DNA of 64,000 nucleotides from Ramazzottius varieornatus (Eukaryota; Tardigrada; Eutardigrada; Parachela; Ramazzottiidae), in the NCBI GenBank assembly GCA_001949185.1, contig BDGG01000002.1, forward strand, positions 1,919,826 through 1,983,825. The letters run 5' to 3'. Position 1 is the stretch's first letter. Every line of letters starts with the position of its first letter. This document shows, piece after piece, positions 12,763 through 23,003 of the stretch. The notes below the pieces were generated by a model. That model was given only the letters and a program-made list of their open reading frames with translations. It searched no databases and was not told where the DNA came from. The position numbers and the translations under genes are program-made.

Positions 12763-13083
12763 CCAGAGCCTGGCGGCCCTGGCCGAGCTAGGCTGCGCCC
12801 AGGATATTTTTCGACGTCACGAGGAGTTCGTTCAGATCGATTCATCGATCGTTATGATATACAGGCACACACAATCAAAACTGTCAATCAACCGAGACAG
12901 TGCATTGCAAATAAGCTTTCAAAAAGAGGTGTCAATAGAAGCCAGATGGCTACAGCCAATCAAGTTTGAGCATTTGCCCGACTGCGGTTTTGATTTCTCA
13001 AAGCTTATTTTGTCGTGCACTAGATTTTGTATTAGGGTGACGTCGAAAAGTCCTGGGCGCGGCCTAGCTCGGCCAGGCTCTGG
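12763..13083. mobile_element. Foldback/MITE-like element, ~321 bp
   Basis: The arms at about 12763-12820 and 13037-13083 are inverted copies (CCAGAGCCTGG ... GACGTCAC). The left arm has a roughly 9-bp extra block (CGGCCCTGG). Inner segments near 12898-12925 and 13000-13022 (AAATAAGCTTT / AAAGCTTATTT) are also inverted, so most of the element can fold. GGTTA lies just outside or overlapping both ends. Confidence 0.7.
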
Positions 13084-13467
13084 GTTAACCATATCGACAA
13101 AGGACGATTCGATCTGTCCCACTTTTTTCGTCTTGGCTACTGGACTGACCTATAGGTACTGCCAGGAGTTTCGCGAGAATGCTCATTTCTTGACATAAAT
13201 ATGTCGTCGGTCCCTCTCTGTTTCCTTGCTGGCTAGCTCACGTCACTGCCTCATTAACTCTTACGTGAGTGCCTCACTGCCTCACCGCCTTAGGCAAAAG
13301 TCTTGGCTGTACCTATCGGTCATGGAGCGAAAAGGAAGTACTTGACAGGCTTGCTGTTTTATTTTCTTAGATCGGTTGAAATACTGACCATATTGACGAA
13401 GGGTTTTCTCGACGCATAAATCCGTTTCCCCAGTTTTTCGTACAGGCGTCATTCCGCGGATATCAGA
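13084..13467. other. Intergenic spacer upstream of receptor copy 3
   Basis: Contains imperfect repeats of a CACTGCCTCA-type motif around 13240-13285. No gene or RNA recognised. Confidence 0.35.
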
Positions 13468-15644
13468 ATGAAGATGCTCGGCTATTTGTGTGTACACAGT
13501 TGGCTGTTGGTTTGCCAGCTTGGAGTGACCTGGACCCAACCAAACACTATGGTTTCAACAGCACCAAGTCGAGAAGTAACCATGTGTTACCGGTTGGAGC
13601 GCAACGGAGTGGGCATGATTTACGATTACAATGAGGCGGCAGCGACCATGGACATGGCTCTTGACTATGCTAACCATAACATTCTGCCCTCACACCTTCG
13701 CCTTGCCAGGTAGAATTTGTTTCTCAGATAATGTTCCTCTTAAATACCCTTATTGGGTGTTGCTTTAGTGTATACCGCGATATCGGCAATACTTGCTCCG
13801 CGAAAACCCACATCGTTGAGCACGCATTGGGACTAAAAGACAAGGGTGTTTTTTGCACAGTTTACATCGGACCAGGTACAATACAAAAGTTTTTTGGCGA
13901 CAAAACGACGAACCTTAGTTCTGGCTACTTAGGTTGTGGATCGGCTGCGGAAGTCTTGAACAACCTCGCCGAGGCATGGGATATCCCCATCATCGATTGT
14001 CATCTGCGGGAGTGGGACAAGCCGCTTCAATGATGGACTACTACGGTGCGTGATGATCAAATAGTTATTGAACTTCCACTTTACGCTTGTAGTATCCTCT
14101 TTCAAAAATTTCGCGGACCTCCATTGCGTACACGACCATTGCCGACGTCATGTTACGCTACTTTGTCACCTTCAATTACACTACGCCGGTCTTCCTCCTG
14201 GACCAGTCGGTTAATTTCTTCCAACAGATGGGGATACTCATCGAAAGTACTTTGAAGGAGAACGACGACTTGGTGCCTTATCGACCCAGTAACTACTACC
14301 AGTTCAGCAGCTCAACCATCGACCGCCAAGCAATGGCCGAAATGCTCCGTTCGACCACAGAGTTCTCGCGAGGTAGTGGGCTTACGCTTGTTCATTAGTC
14401 ATATGCATATCCCCATCACCGGCATGGATCTATAATGTTAAAAAACGGCCCTCCTTTGTAGTTGGCGTCATATGTGCCAATAGCGATACCGTCCGGAAAG
14501 TCATGGTACTGATATGGGCCAATTTCATCAGCAAACATAATGAATTTATGCGCACTCGTCTTCCTCTTGACCGGCAGATCGTGGCGGGTGAATTAGGGAT
14601 GACATCTGGTGACTACTTAAGCAGGTTCTTCGAATGTTTTACGAACCCACTCAGCTCGCGTTCCATTCGAACGTCAGCTGACATCCTTGACCTGCAGACA
14701 CTCACTGTATATTCTCAGGTGTTTCTGGCGGTTGATCTATACCGCAGTGACGTATGGGGCGAATTCACATGGCGCCGCGGCCTGGAGGACGATGAGGTAC
14801 GTTCAAGATTTCCATATCGATGTTGTCTTCAGCCTCATGGTATGACGAGCGAATTCTGGTGCGTTATATCCGAACTTGATTATTATACTCTGTACGTACA
14901 CGTACCGAAGTTTGCAGGCTGTCAAAGCGGCTTTTCCTGCTTTGTTGTTGCTCAGTTTACGAGTGTCCGTAGTGGATCACAGTCAGACTTTCTGGCAACA
15001 AGTTGTCAAGTTATCGCGGACCAGATACAATTACCGTTTTTCAGATATCGAGCAGGTGCGCCATTCGCAGCTGAAGTCTTTCAGTTTTTCTTTCCCTGAA
15101 ACCATTTTTTTGTTTCGTAGCGCAAGGTTGATCCAATTGTGGTACACTTTTACGAGACTATCCTATTATACGCTCAAGTGATCAAGCTGATGGACGCAGC
15201 TGGGACGGATTATCTCTCGGGCCGCAAGTTTACGGCCGCCGTGGCCAACTTTTCCTTCGTTAGTCCAGTGACAGGGGTGGTCGCCTTCATCAAGAACAGT
15301 GACCGGCTGCTGGATTACACCATCCGGCAATACAACGCCGAAAGGCACGAGCACGATGTCATCATGGCGTTCCCCGCTACGTCCCAGCGAGTCACCTTCC
15401 TCGGCAACATTCTGTGGTTCGGAGCCAAGTCCTTTCCCACCAACGCTCCCTTTTGCGGCTTCAAGAACGAAAACCCGGCCTGCAAGCCGCAACCTGTACG
15501 CCTAACCAGTGGCCAAATGGCGGCTGCTGTCGCTCTTCCCATTCTTCTCGTTCTCACTATAGCATGTTTCTTCAAACCCAGAGTCAAAAGGTGAGTGAAT
15601 AATTTGCCAGATCACTCAACATGGGAGCAGTAGCTAGCTGTTTT

Positions 15645-16179
15645 AACACCTTGAGCACGGGGCGGGAAACTCACTTTCCCGGCGCACACTCATTTGTGCG
15701 TAGCGAGTTTCCAGTTTACCTTTTGCTCCCCGTTTTTTTTCCGTTTGCCCGGACAATCAACCCTTCTTGAAACTAGAACTAGCGGCTACTGGACATTAGC
15801 TCTGCAAACCTATGTGGATTTTTTTCCTTTCTTCACGGGATTTCGGTGTAGCCAGCAAATTACTTTCCAGCCAGGTTCTCAGTTAGTCCAGAGTCACCAA
15901 AATAATTTTTCCGCGAGCCCAGAAATTTTAGTATCTTGCGACAGTTTCAGATTCGTGGAAAGATCTGCCCAGTGGTCATTAAAAAAACTTTGAAGCCTGG
16001 CCGTTTTGAGTTGACAGGCGGCGCACTCTACATCATATTCCAAAATTTTGGCCAATCGATGAGGTGTTGATTGGTCTAATTTGGCACCGCCCTCAAGTTT
16101 TAACCAGTTAAAACAAGGCGAAAGTGACTTTCCCGCACCGTATTCTGAAAGCACGAAATCGCGCAGTGCTCAAGGTGTT
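15645..16179. mobile_element. TIR element in an intron of receptor copy 3
   Basis: Perfect 14-bp inverted ends AACACCTTGAGCAC at 15645-15658 and 16166-16179, with partly matching inner arms (GCGGGAAACTCACTTTCCC / GGCGAAAGTGACTTTCCCGC). It sits in an intron that is only about 60 bp in copy 2. Its right end abuts the splice acceptor (GATTGCAG). Confidence 0.65.
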
Positions 16180-16580
16180 GATTGCAGACTGATTTATGGG
16201 AACTTGGATAACTTCTGGTGGAGAATATATGAGAATGATGTTATCGTCATTGTCGGAGGCCTTCGCACTGCAACGTCAAAGACACTGAAGTCTTCGACGA
16301 ACGGTTCCATTCATACTTCGAAGGTATTTTTATTCATTTGTTGGTTTCTTTGTGGCACTGAACGGTCCATGGTGCATTTGATGTGAACTGAACGGTTCTC
16401 TTTCGAGTGAAGGTTAGAACATTAATACGTTTTGTGCTTTAGCATAAAGAGGAAGAGGCAAATGATTCGGTGACCTCGAGCTTTCCCCCGCAGAGCAAGG
16501 AAGCCTTGTCAGGACAGTATGTCGGAACCCTGGTTAGCTTGTTCGTCTACCCAGAGCCGAGACATCGGGCGAGTCCTATA

Positions 16581-18559
16581 CTGTAACCCTTCTAACATCT
16601 TTAGTACGTCACTCAAGTTAAATCTACATGTCGCGAAAAAAGAGAGTTTGCAGTGCTTCAAGCACGCCTACCACAGTGATCTCACAGTTACGTCAGATCT
16701 GACAATAGACTGCTGAAATAAGCTAATTTCCAGTTTCCAAATTCCGAATGCGTTTTGAGAATCCCGGTTCACCACTGATCCTTGTTTCCTCATTCCAACA
16801 CTTCAGTGTCGACCAACAGTGCTTCTACAGTATCCATGATGGGGAAGGTGCGAAAGACGTCATATATCGAGATTAGGAAGAGAAAGAGGATTGTGCAGGA
16901 GAAACCGACGTTAGGTCAGAAGGCCTTGATTATCTTCAAGAGAGAAGTGCAACAGGTAATTTTTGTACAGTACATGAAATTATGCCGTATCCTACGCACT
17001 GGATACTGTTCCCGAATTGAGTGGTTCTTGCTGGTTTTTAGGCATCGTTCCAGCAGATTGCTGACGAGTGTGGTCTATCGGTATACGGTGTGATAGGGAT
17101 TTGTCAGAAGAAAGAAGAGATCAGATTCGCGCTGGCGAATGGCGCAAACCCGAACCGGAAAACGACAAAAGTCAACTTGCAGTTTCCGCAGATTGACGAA
17201 CAGTGTCTGAAATTCTTAAAAATGGCTCGCGAGAAACGAATCCCAGTTCGCCCAGTTTTCCTCATGAACGTCGCTACGTTTGTTGCGTCGACTTTAGCAA
17301 TTGCCGACTTTCGATGCAGCTGGGGATGGTACGATAAGTTCTGTGGTCGCCACAACGTGAACCTCAAACAGCTTCATGGTAACTTTTAACTTACTCTAGT
17401 TATATTTCATGTGAGAGAACTGTGCGAAGGCTGGGGAATAACCGAGGAACACTTTGATTTTCACAGGAGAGGAATCCAGTACAGATTTGATAGCCTTAGA
17501 GCAGTGGCTTACCGTTGACTTGCCAGCCCTTTTGGAACTTATCCATCCGGAGAATATTTGGAACTGCGATGAGACCGGAATATGGTGGAGGAATGCCGGG
17601 ACCAAGTCTCTTGTTTTTGGCAATAAACAGGACAAAGGAACCAAGATAGCGAAGGATCGAATTACGGTTCATATATCTGTTTCCGGCGGAGGGCGCAAGC
17701 TTCCTCTATGGATCATCAGTAAGTTTGGAACTAGAAAAATTTGAGGTTTGAAATTACAAAGAGCAGAAGACAAATTCAAATTCTTGTCGGTTATAGATAC
17801 ATCTGCTCAGCCTCGATCTTTCGAACGGAATGCAGTATTCAACATCAACTCCGACGACTACGGTTTCAACTATTCGTACAACAAGACTGCCTGGATGACT
17901 ACGGTCATCTTTGAAGAATACTTGGACTGGTTTAACGCTTTAATGGTCAAGGAACAACGTCACATTCTGCTCCTAGTGGACAATTTTTCTGGACACAACG
18001 TCGCTTCTCGTCCCAACATAGAGCTACGGTTTTTGCCGCCTAACTGTACCGCAAAAGCGCAGCCATGCGATGCGGGCATTATAAAATGTCTGAAAGACGA
18101 GTACAAAAAGTTTCTTTATAAACGAGTGTTCACAAATATGCAGCATGTAAGCAACGTTGAAAGTTTTGTGAAAGGCCTGACGATTTTCGATGCAGTGGAT
18201 TGGCTGGTAGAAGCGTGGAAACTCGTGAAGCCGTCGACTATTGTTAACTGCTTTCATAAGTGCAAGATTGTAGATGAGCTGTGGATGGATGTGCCAGTTG
18301 AAGAACCGTCGGAAACTGAGCTGATACAGATTTCTCAATTTGCAGAAAATGTGGTTGGCTTCGACGATGATGTAAGCTGAACACTTTTTTACTTCCCGTC
18401 ATTTCTCTCTACTCGGCTGATACTTCCATGTTTCCAACGTTTTTTATCTGTTGCTGAGGTTGCTCTGACGTAACTGTAATCTGACCAAGCGGTTGCCTTC
18501 GTAATGCTTCTCTTAAGCAAAAGACCAGTGACGTACTAAAGATGTTAGAAGGGTTACAG
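16581..18559 (+). mobile_element. Complete Tigger/pogo-like DNA transposon inside a receptor exon
   Basis: Perfect 33-bp terminal inverted repeats at 16581-16613 and 18527-18559 (outer end CTGTAACCCTTCTAACATCT), flanked on both sides by the TA duplication (16579-16580, 18560-18561) typical of Tc1/mariner-pogo elements. The element is 1979 bp. The flanking receptor sequence continues in frame when element plus one TA are ignored, so the insertion is exonic and precise. It carries one spliced transposase gene. Confidence 0.93.
16836..18380 (+). CDS. Tigger/pogo-family DDE_1 transposase
   Basis: Cuts and pastes its own element. Exon 1 starts at ATG 16836 or 16839 (MGKVRKTSYIEIRKRKRIVQ, DNA-binding HTH) and ends at a GTAATT donor at 16954. 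Exon 2 (17042-17378) holds the second CENP-B-type HTH (FRCSWGWYDKFCGRHN). Exon 3 (from 17467) has the first catalytic Asp in IWNCDETGIWW. A short intron ends at about 17796. The last exon has the second Asp (LLLVDNFSGHN) and the third (AQPCDAGIIKCLKDEYKK), giving a full DDD triad. I see no stop or frameshift, so the copy may be young and competent. Confidence 0.85.
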
Positions 18560-21160
18560 TAGTCACTCATGAAGCTAACCTAGTAAGTCTGATCTAATAC
18601 CCTTTCGGCATCCACCACAATTCCACTACAAATCTTTTTACAGATCCGGAGCTTAATCCATCCACACATTCAAAAGTTTATAGGTATCGCGGTCGACGAC
18701 TCGAACGAGTGCAAGTACTTGGTGCTGGAATGCTGTCAAAAAGGCAGTCTGCGTCACCTGATCTTTAACAAGCAGACAAATCTGGACTGGGAATTCCGAA
18801 ACTCGTTAATCAAAGACATGACAAATGTAAGCAATCCGCTGCAATCCGGCAATCTCTTAATTAGTTTCCTGACTGTTTCCACCAACTGGAAATTCATGAG
18901 CAGGGAATGGCATTCATCCAGTCATCGCCGGTTGTCTCTCACGGCTTCCTGACCGATATGGCCTGCCAAGTCGATAGTCGTTTTGTGCTGAAGATTGCCG
19001 ACTTTGGCTTCCCTTCCTTGCGTCGGGACTCCGACCTCGATCTGGTCTACAATGAACAGGAAGACAGAGACTTTCATTCCTTGTTATGGCGCGCACCCGA
19101 ACATCTGCGCCGTCGCGTGCCGCCTTCGGGAACCCCCAAAGGTGGTACAGCACTTCCAGCCCAGTCGAGCTCTTGGTTCCTGCTCTAAAGTTTTCCACTC
19201 ACAAATCTTACGGACGAAATCTGATCTAACTAAGCTTGAAATCAGCCTTTAATCAGCTTGTTATCCGATTTGGGCAAGATTTAGATCTATAAAGGCCTTC
19301 AATTTCAATCCAGGTAGAACCTCTTATCGAGAAATCAGCTCTTCTTGTCTGGGAACCAGAGATCTGGCTGGCCTGGATCCTTTTACTTAACTGTCTTTCT
19401 GAGGAACAAATTTCGTGACTGGCTTTGACTGGTGACGTATACAGCTATAGTCTTGCAGCAAATTGTCACTCTCACTGAGCCCTTCCAGTCCGGCTCGGGA
19501 CATCCGAATCATAGTCCGCAAACGACCGACAGTTCCGAGTCATACTCCAGCCGTTGGAGAGAGATCGTGCTGGAGGTACGCACCCTAAACTAAGAACTTA
19601 CTGTCTTCTGGACTCTCTTTCTTGTGCATAGGTCAAACGTCACGCCACCCCACCTATGCGTCCACCCATCCCAGCAAGAGCTTGTTCACCGCCCATGCAC
19701 GAGCTGATCGAGCAATGCTGGGACGAAAACCCGGCTCTTCGACCCAACTTCGCCCGCATTCGTACCGTGGTTAAAAAAGATCATTGGAAAGTCGGGTGAT
19801 AGCATTGTCGATCATCTGGCGCATCGTCTGGATGTTCACACATCCACTTTGGAGCATCAGGTACACACAACCCGTGCGCACTTCCGTTAGATTGGTTTTC
19901 CAGCCTGCATGCTTTGCTTCAAGGTGCAAGCGCAAGTGGCCCATTTTGAGGAGGAACGACAACACGTCAGCGAGCTGCTGAAAACGATCGTTCCAGCGTA
20001 AGCCCGTTCAACTGGTGCCGGTTACGTGCACGGTACATCTTTGGCTTTAGGCGGCGGCGAGCCTCTTTATTTTCTTTTCTTCTTAGGTCGATAGCAGAGG
20101 CCATCTTACAGGGTGCTGTAGTCTATCCGGTAGGCTGATCTGTCTCAGCTCAAAGCTTCTTTATTACTTTCTGTCCATGAATATAGGAGCAATTTGACAG
20201 TGCCACTGTCTATATCGGGAGCATACAGGGATTCGAAACAGCAACGGAAAAGAAGCCGGCCTACGATATCATCAAGTTACTTAACCAGCTGTACACTGTC
20301 TGCGATGACGTCATCGCGGAATCCAATGTTTTCAAAGTGGAGACTATTCGCGATACTTACTTCGTACGATACCATCATCGCTTCTTCTTATTTTGTCAGC
20401 AGGATAACATGTATTTTGTTACTTCTTTTCTTCAGCTGATCAGCGGAGTTCCCATACGAAACGGGACGCAGCATGCGGGAGAAATGGCTTCGTTGGCCTT
20501 GACTTTGCGCAAAGACATTTCCAGCATCACCGGCCTCAGCTCGAATCAAGCCAAAAACAAACCTTTCACGCTACGTGTGGGTTTTCACACAGGTGTGTTG
20601 GCATTCGCTGTAGCTGTGTTACCCAGTTTATCCTGTTTGGCAACAAATCCAACGATGGTGAGCTCATCTCGTTGTAGGCCCTGTTGTGACAGGTTTGATT
20701 GGCCACACCATGCCGAAATACTGCCTGTAAGCCAAACATCGTTTTCTGCACGAAATAGCTTGAAATCAAGTGTGCCCGGATAAATGACAAGAAGTCAAGA
20801 ACTACGTACTTTACCGAATATGTTTAGGTTTGGGGATACCATAACGATAGCTAGTGTTCTACAAGAGCGGGGGGAAGGTAAGCCACTACAGACCTGGTGG
20901 ATCAGTGCAATTTACTACAGTGCGGGAATATCACCAATCTACTTTCAGCCGGGAAGGTTCACTGCAGTGAGATCACGAAAACCCTACTGGAAGACTCATT
21001 CGTCCTTCTTGACCGGTATCAGCTCGAGATAAAGGTACTGCATGACTCGCGAAGCACAGTCTGTAACGTACAGTCTGCAAAAGCCTCTTCGGAAACAATC
21101 GTGCTTTGACAGAATGGTCAAGGAAAAATATCCACGTTTTGGTTACTGGGAAAAGAATAG

Positions 21161-21617
21161 AGCACAGATTCCAACGGCTCATACTTTTATGCAAGGCAAC
21201 CAAGATCGGCGGTATAAACGCGCCCACTTGACTTTCCTTTCGGTCGTTCTCTGCCGTCCAATTCTTGCCGATAGCTAGTGTTCTACGGGATCGTAGTTCC
21301 TCGTGGTTCGGATATCGCATTTTATTCGATAAGCGAAGTTTTGAAGCTGGGTTCAGTCCAGTGGTATCTTAAAAATTCAAGAGTTTAGAGAGTATGTGTA
21401 GAACGTTGTTTCATTGGGTGGTTTCAAACGGAATCTGGTTGTCGCCTCATCAGCTTATAACAAATAGACATACAAGAGGCTTATTTTATCTTCCACTACA
21501 GGATAACGAACAGGACAGAATCTTGTTGGTCAATGGATCGAGGAGAGGTTCGTAAACACAACCGGCAGGTCCGGGTCCACAAGGATTGGTCTGCGGTGGG
21601 TATACCATCGGCACAAA
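21161..21617. other. Intergenic, convergent 3' ends
   Basis: Spacer between receptor copy 3 (+) and the secreted-protein gene (-). No feature recognised. Confidence 0.4.
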
Positions 21618-22295
21618 CTATATGTCGAACACCGGCTTTCCTGGTGGCGGACCAAAGACCGGCAGTGACGGCTGGTTATACCTGCGTCGATTCTTCGCGA
21701 GTGGAAGGCTGGGTTGACGATATCCAGTTGCGTACTGCAACCTGTTCAAATGCTGGTTCAGGAAGGGTTCGTGCGGTTTCATCCACGAAGACCCTTCAGA
21801 CCCACCAAACTCTGCAGAAGGGTACAGAGAGTTGCCCGGTTCAGGTTGAGGCTTGTGTCCGTAATAGTCGTTGAGTTGCTGAAGCTTTTCAAAGTTATTT
21901 GAATATTCGCCCAGAGTTCGGGCCAGCTCCTGACGGTAATCAGCGTACGAAGGTCTTTGTCGCTGCGGCGATTGCTCATTACCATATGGAATTTGCAATG
22001 AATTTTCCGGTGTAGGATTCAGACTTCGACCGTCTATACTTTGTTGAACATGGGCTGGTTCTTCCATCACCAATTCAGGGGGCGTCCTCAAGGATTTTTC
22101 CGAAGGACTGAACAAGCTGCGACCATGCAGTTGGAAGTCCGGTTGCAGTTGATTGTAAAAAGGGTTAGTCCAAGACGTGAACGACGTGATGGGGAAGAAG
22201 GCAATCTTCTCAGGAAAAACAGGATACATATTATTGTCAGCTTGGGCTGAATAGATGCATACCAGGAAAATGAGCACAACTGTAAGCGTATGCAT
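21618..22295 (-). CDS. Predicted secreted Pro/Gln/Asn-rich protein
   Basis: A single open frame of about 225 aa. The ATG at 22295 opens a clear signal peptide (MHTLTVVLIFLVCIYSAQA, cleavage near QADNN). The mature part is hydrophilic and rich in Pro, Ser, Gln, Asn and Tyr. It repeats a short GRSL/NSL-Pro motif (GRSLFSPSEKSL, DGRSLNPTPENSL, GNSLYPSAE) and YNQPSLP/YRQPSLP. There is one basic cluster (KNRRRY) but no repeated amidation or dibasic pattern, so it is not an obvious neuropeptide precursor. No cysteines are seen after the signal peptide. I do not recognise a family; extracellular matrix or a cuticle-like secreted protein is possible. Confidence 0.6.
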   Translation of the reverse strand: MHTLTVVLIFLVCIYSAQADNNMYPVFPEKIAFFPITSFTSWTNPFYNQLQPDFQLHGRSLFSPSEKSLRTPPELVMEEPAHVQQSIDGRSLNPTPENSLQIPYGNEQSPQRQRPSYADYRQELARTLGEYSNNFEKLQQLNDYYGHKPQPEPGNSLYPSAEFGGSEGSSWMKPHEPFLNQHLNRLQYATGYRQPSLPLAKNRRRYNQPSLPVFGPPPGKPVFDI

Positions 22296-23003
22296 GGCGA
22301 ATCCCAAAGGACTTCGAGTATAAAGCTCAAAAAAGAGCCAGGTGTAAAACAGTGTGCGTTGTAAAAAGTGAATGACCGGTAAGGCACACGAAACGGAATT
22401 AAGTTAAGATTGAGACAATGATGCGTTATCATCTTCGTGTTAGAATGACTCTTGAACAATGTCTACATTACAAAGTAACTGCCATATGATGCCCAGCCGT
22501 CAGTGATTAAGATGGTGGATATTATTAACAGCTGGTTAATCACTCATATACGAGATCGCTGCTACGGTGGAGAATGTAACGAAAGTTGATCATTAATCGC
22601 AGGGCTAGTAATTTTACTGCAATACGCGAACATAGTGCCTCCAGCTGCTTGATCAAGGAAGGAAGTGAACTCTACGAGAAAAAGCCAACTTATCATTTAT
22701 TGTTTCCCGATAAGAGCATGCCATAAATAACAATAATTCACAGTAGCACAAAAGAAGCTTAAAACAAGAACAGTGTACTTTGACTACGTATCAAAAGCCC
22801 ATTCAAGAGACCTAATTTCGACATAAGATATGGATCATCACACAAAAAAGCATGCGGCAAAAGAAAGGAGGTGAAGGCTAAAGCTGAAAAATCACAGCCA
22901 AAAATCAGGACACGGTAGAAGAGCTTTCTTTATCGTCAGAGGACATTGACGTCTTCGAGCACCACCCATCGGCGTAATCACAGCTCGATGTCGTCTTTCG
23001 CGG
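22296..23003. other. Intergenic
   Basis: Upstream of the secreted-protein gene and downstream of the PP1-docking gene. I see no exon or RNA gene here. Confidence 0.4.

Larger units (their letters stand above)
13468..21160 (+). pseudogene. Receptor guanylate-cyclase-like copy 3, disrupted by a Tigger element and indels
   Basis: Paralogue of 2544-11634 with matching exon order. Signal peptide MKMLGYLCVHSWLLVCQLG, ANF-receptor domain to about 15590, TM near 15520-15580, kinase-homology domain, cyclase domain, last exon 21113-21160 ending FWLLGKE. At least four lesions are visible. (1) A 1979-bp transposon (16581-18559) splits the exon that reads RHRASP...VTHEANL. (2) About 5 bases are missing near 19446-19450 relative to copy 2, shifting the frame. 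(3) The acceptor before that exon (19431) reads ACTG instead of CAG. (4) An A run at 19773-19778 has one base too many. The cyclase domain shares the losses of copy 2: Ser at the first metal site (20220), Thr and Val for catalytic Asn and Arg (20844, 20856). These shared losses predate the duplication. An error in the A run is possible; the transposon is not an artefact of that kind. Confidence 0.8.
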
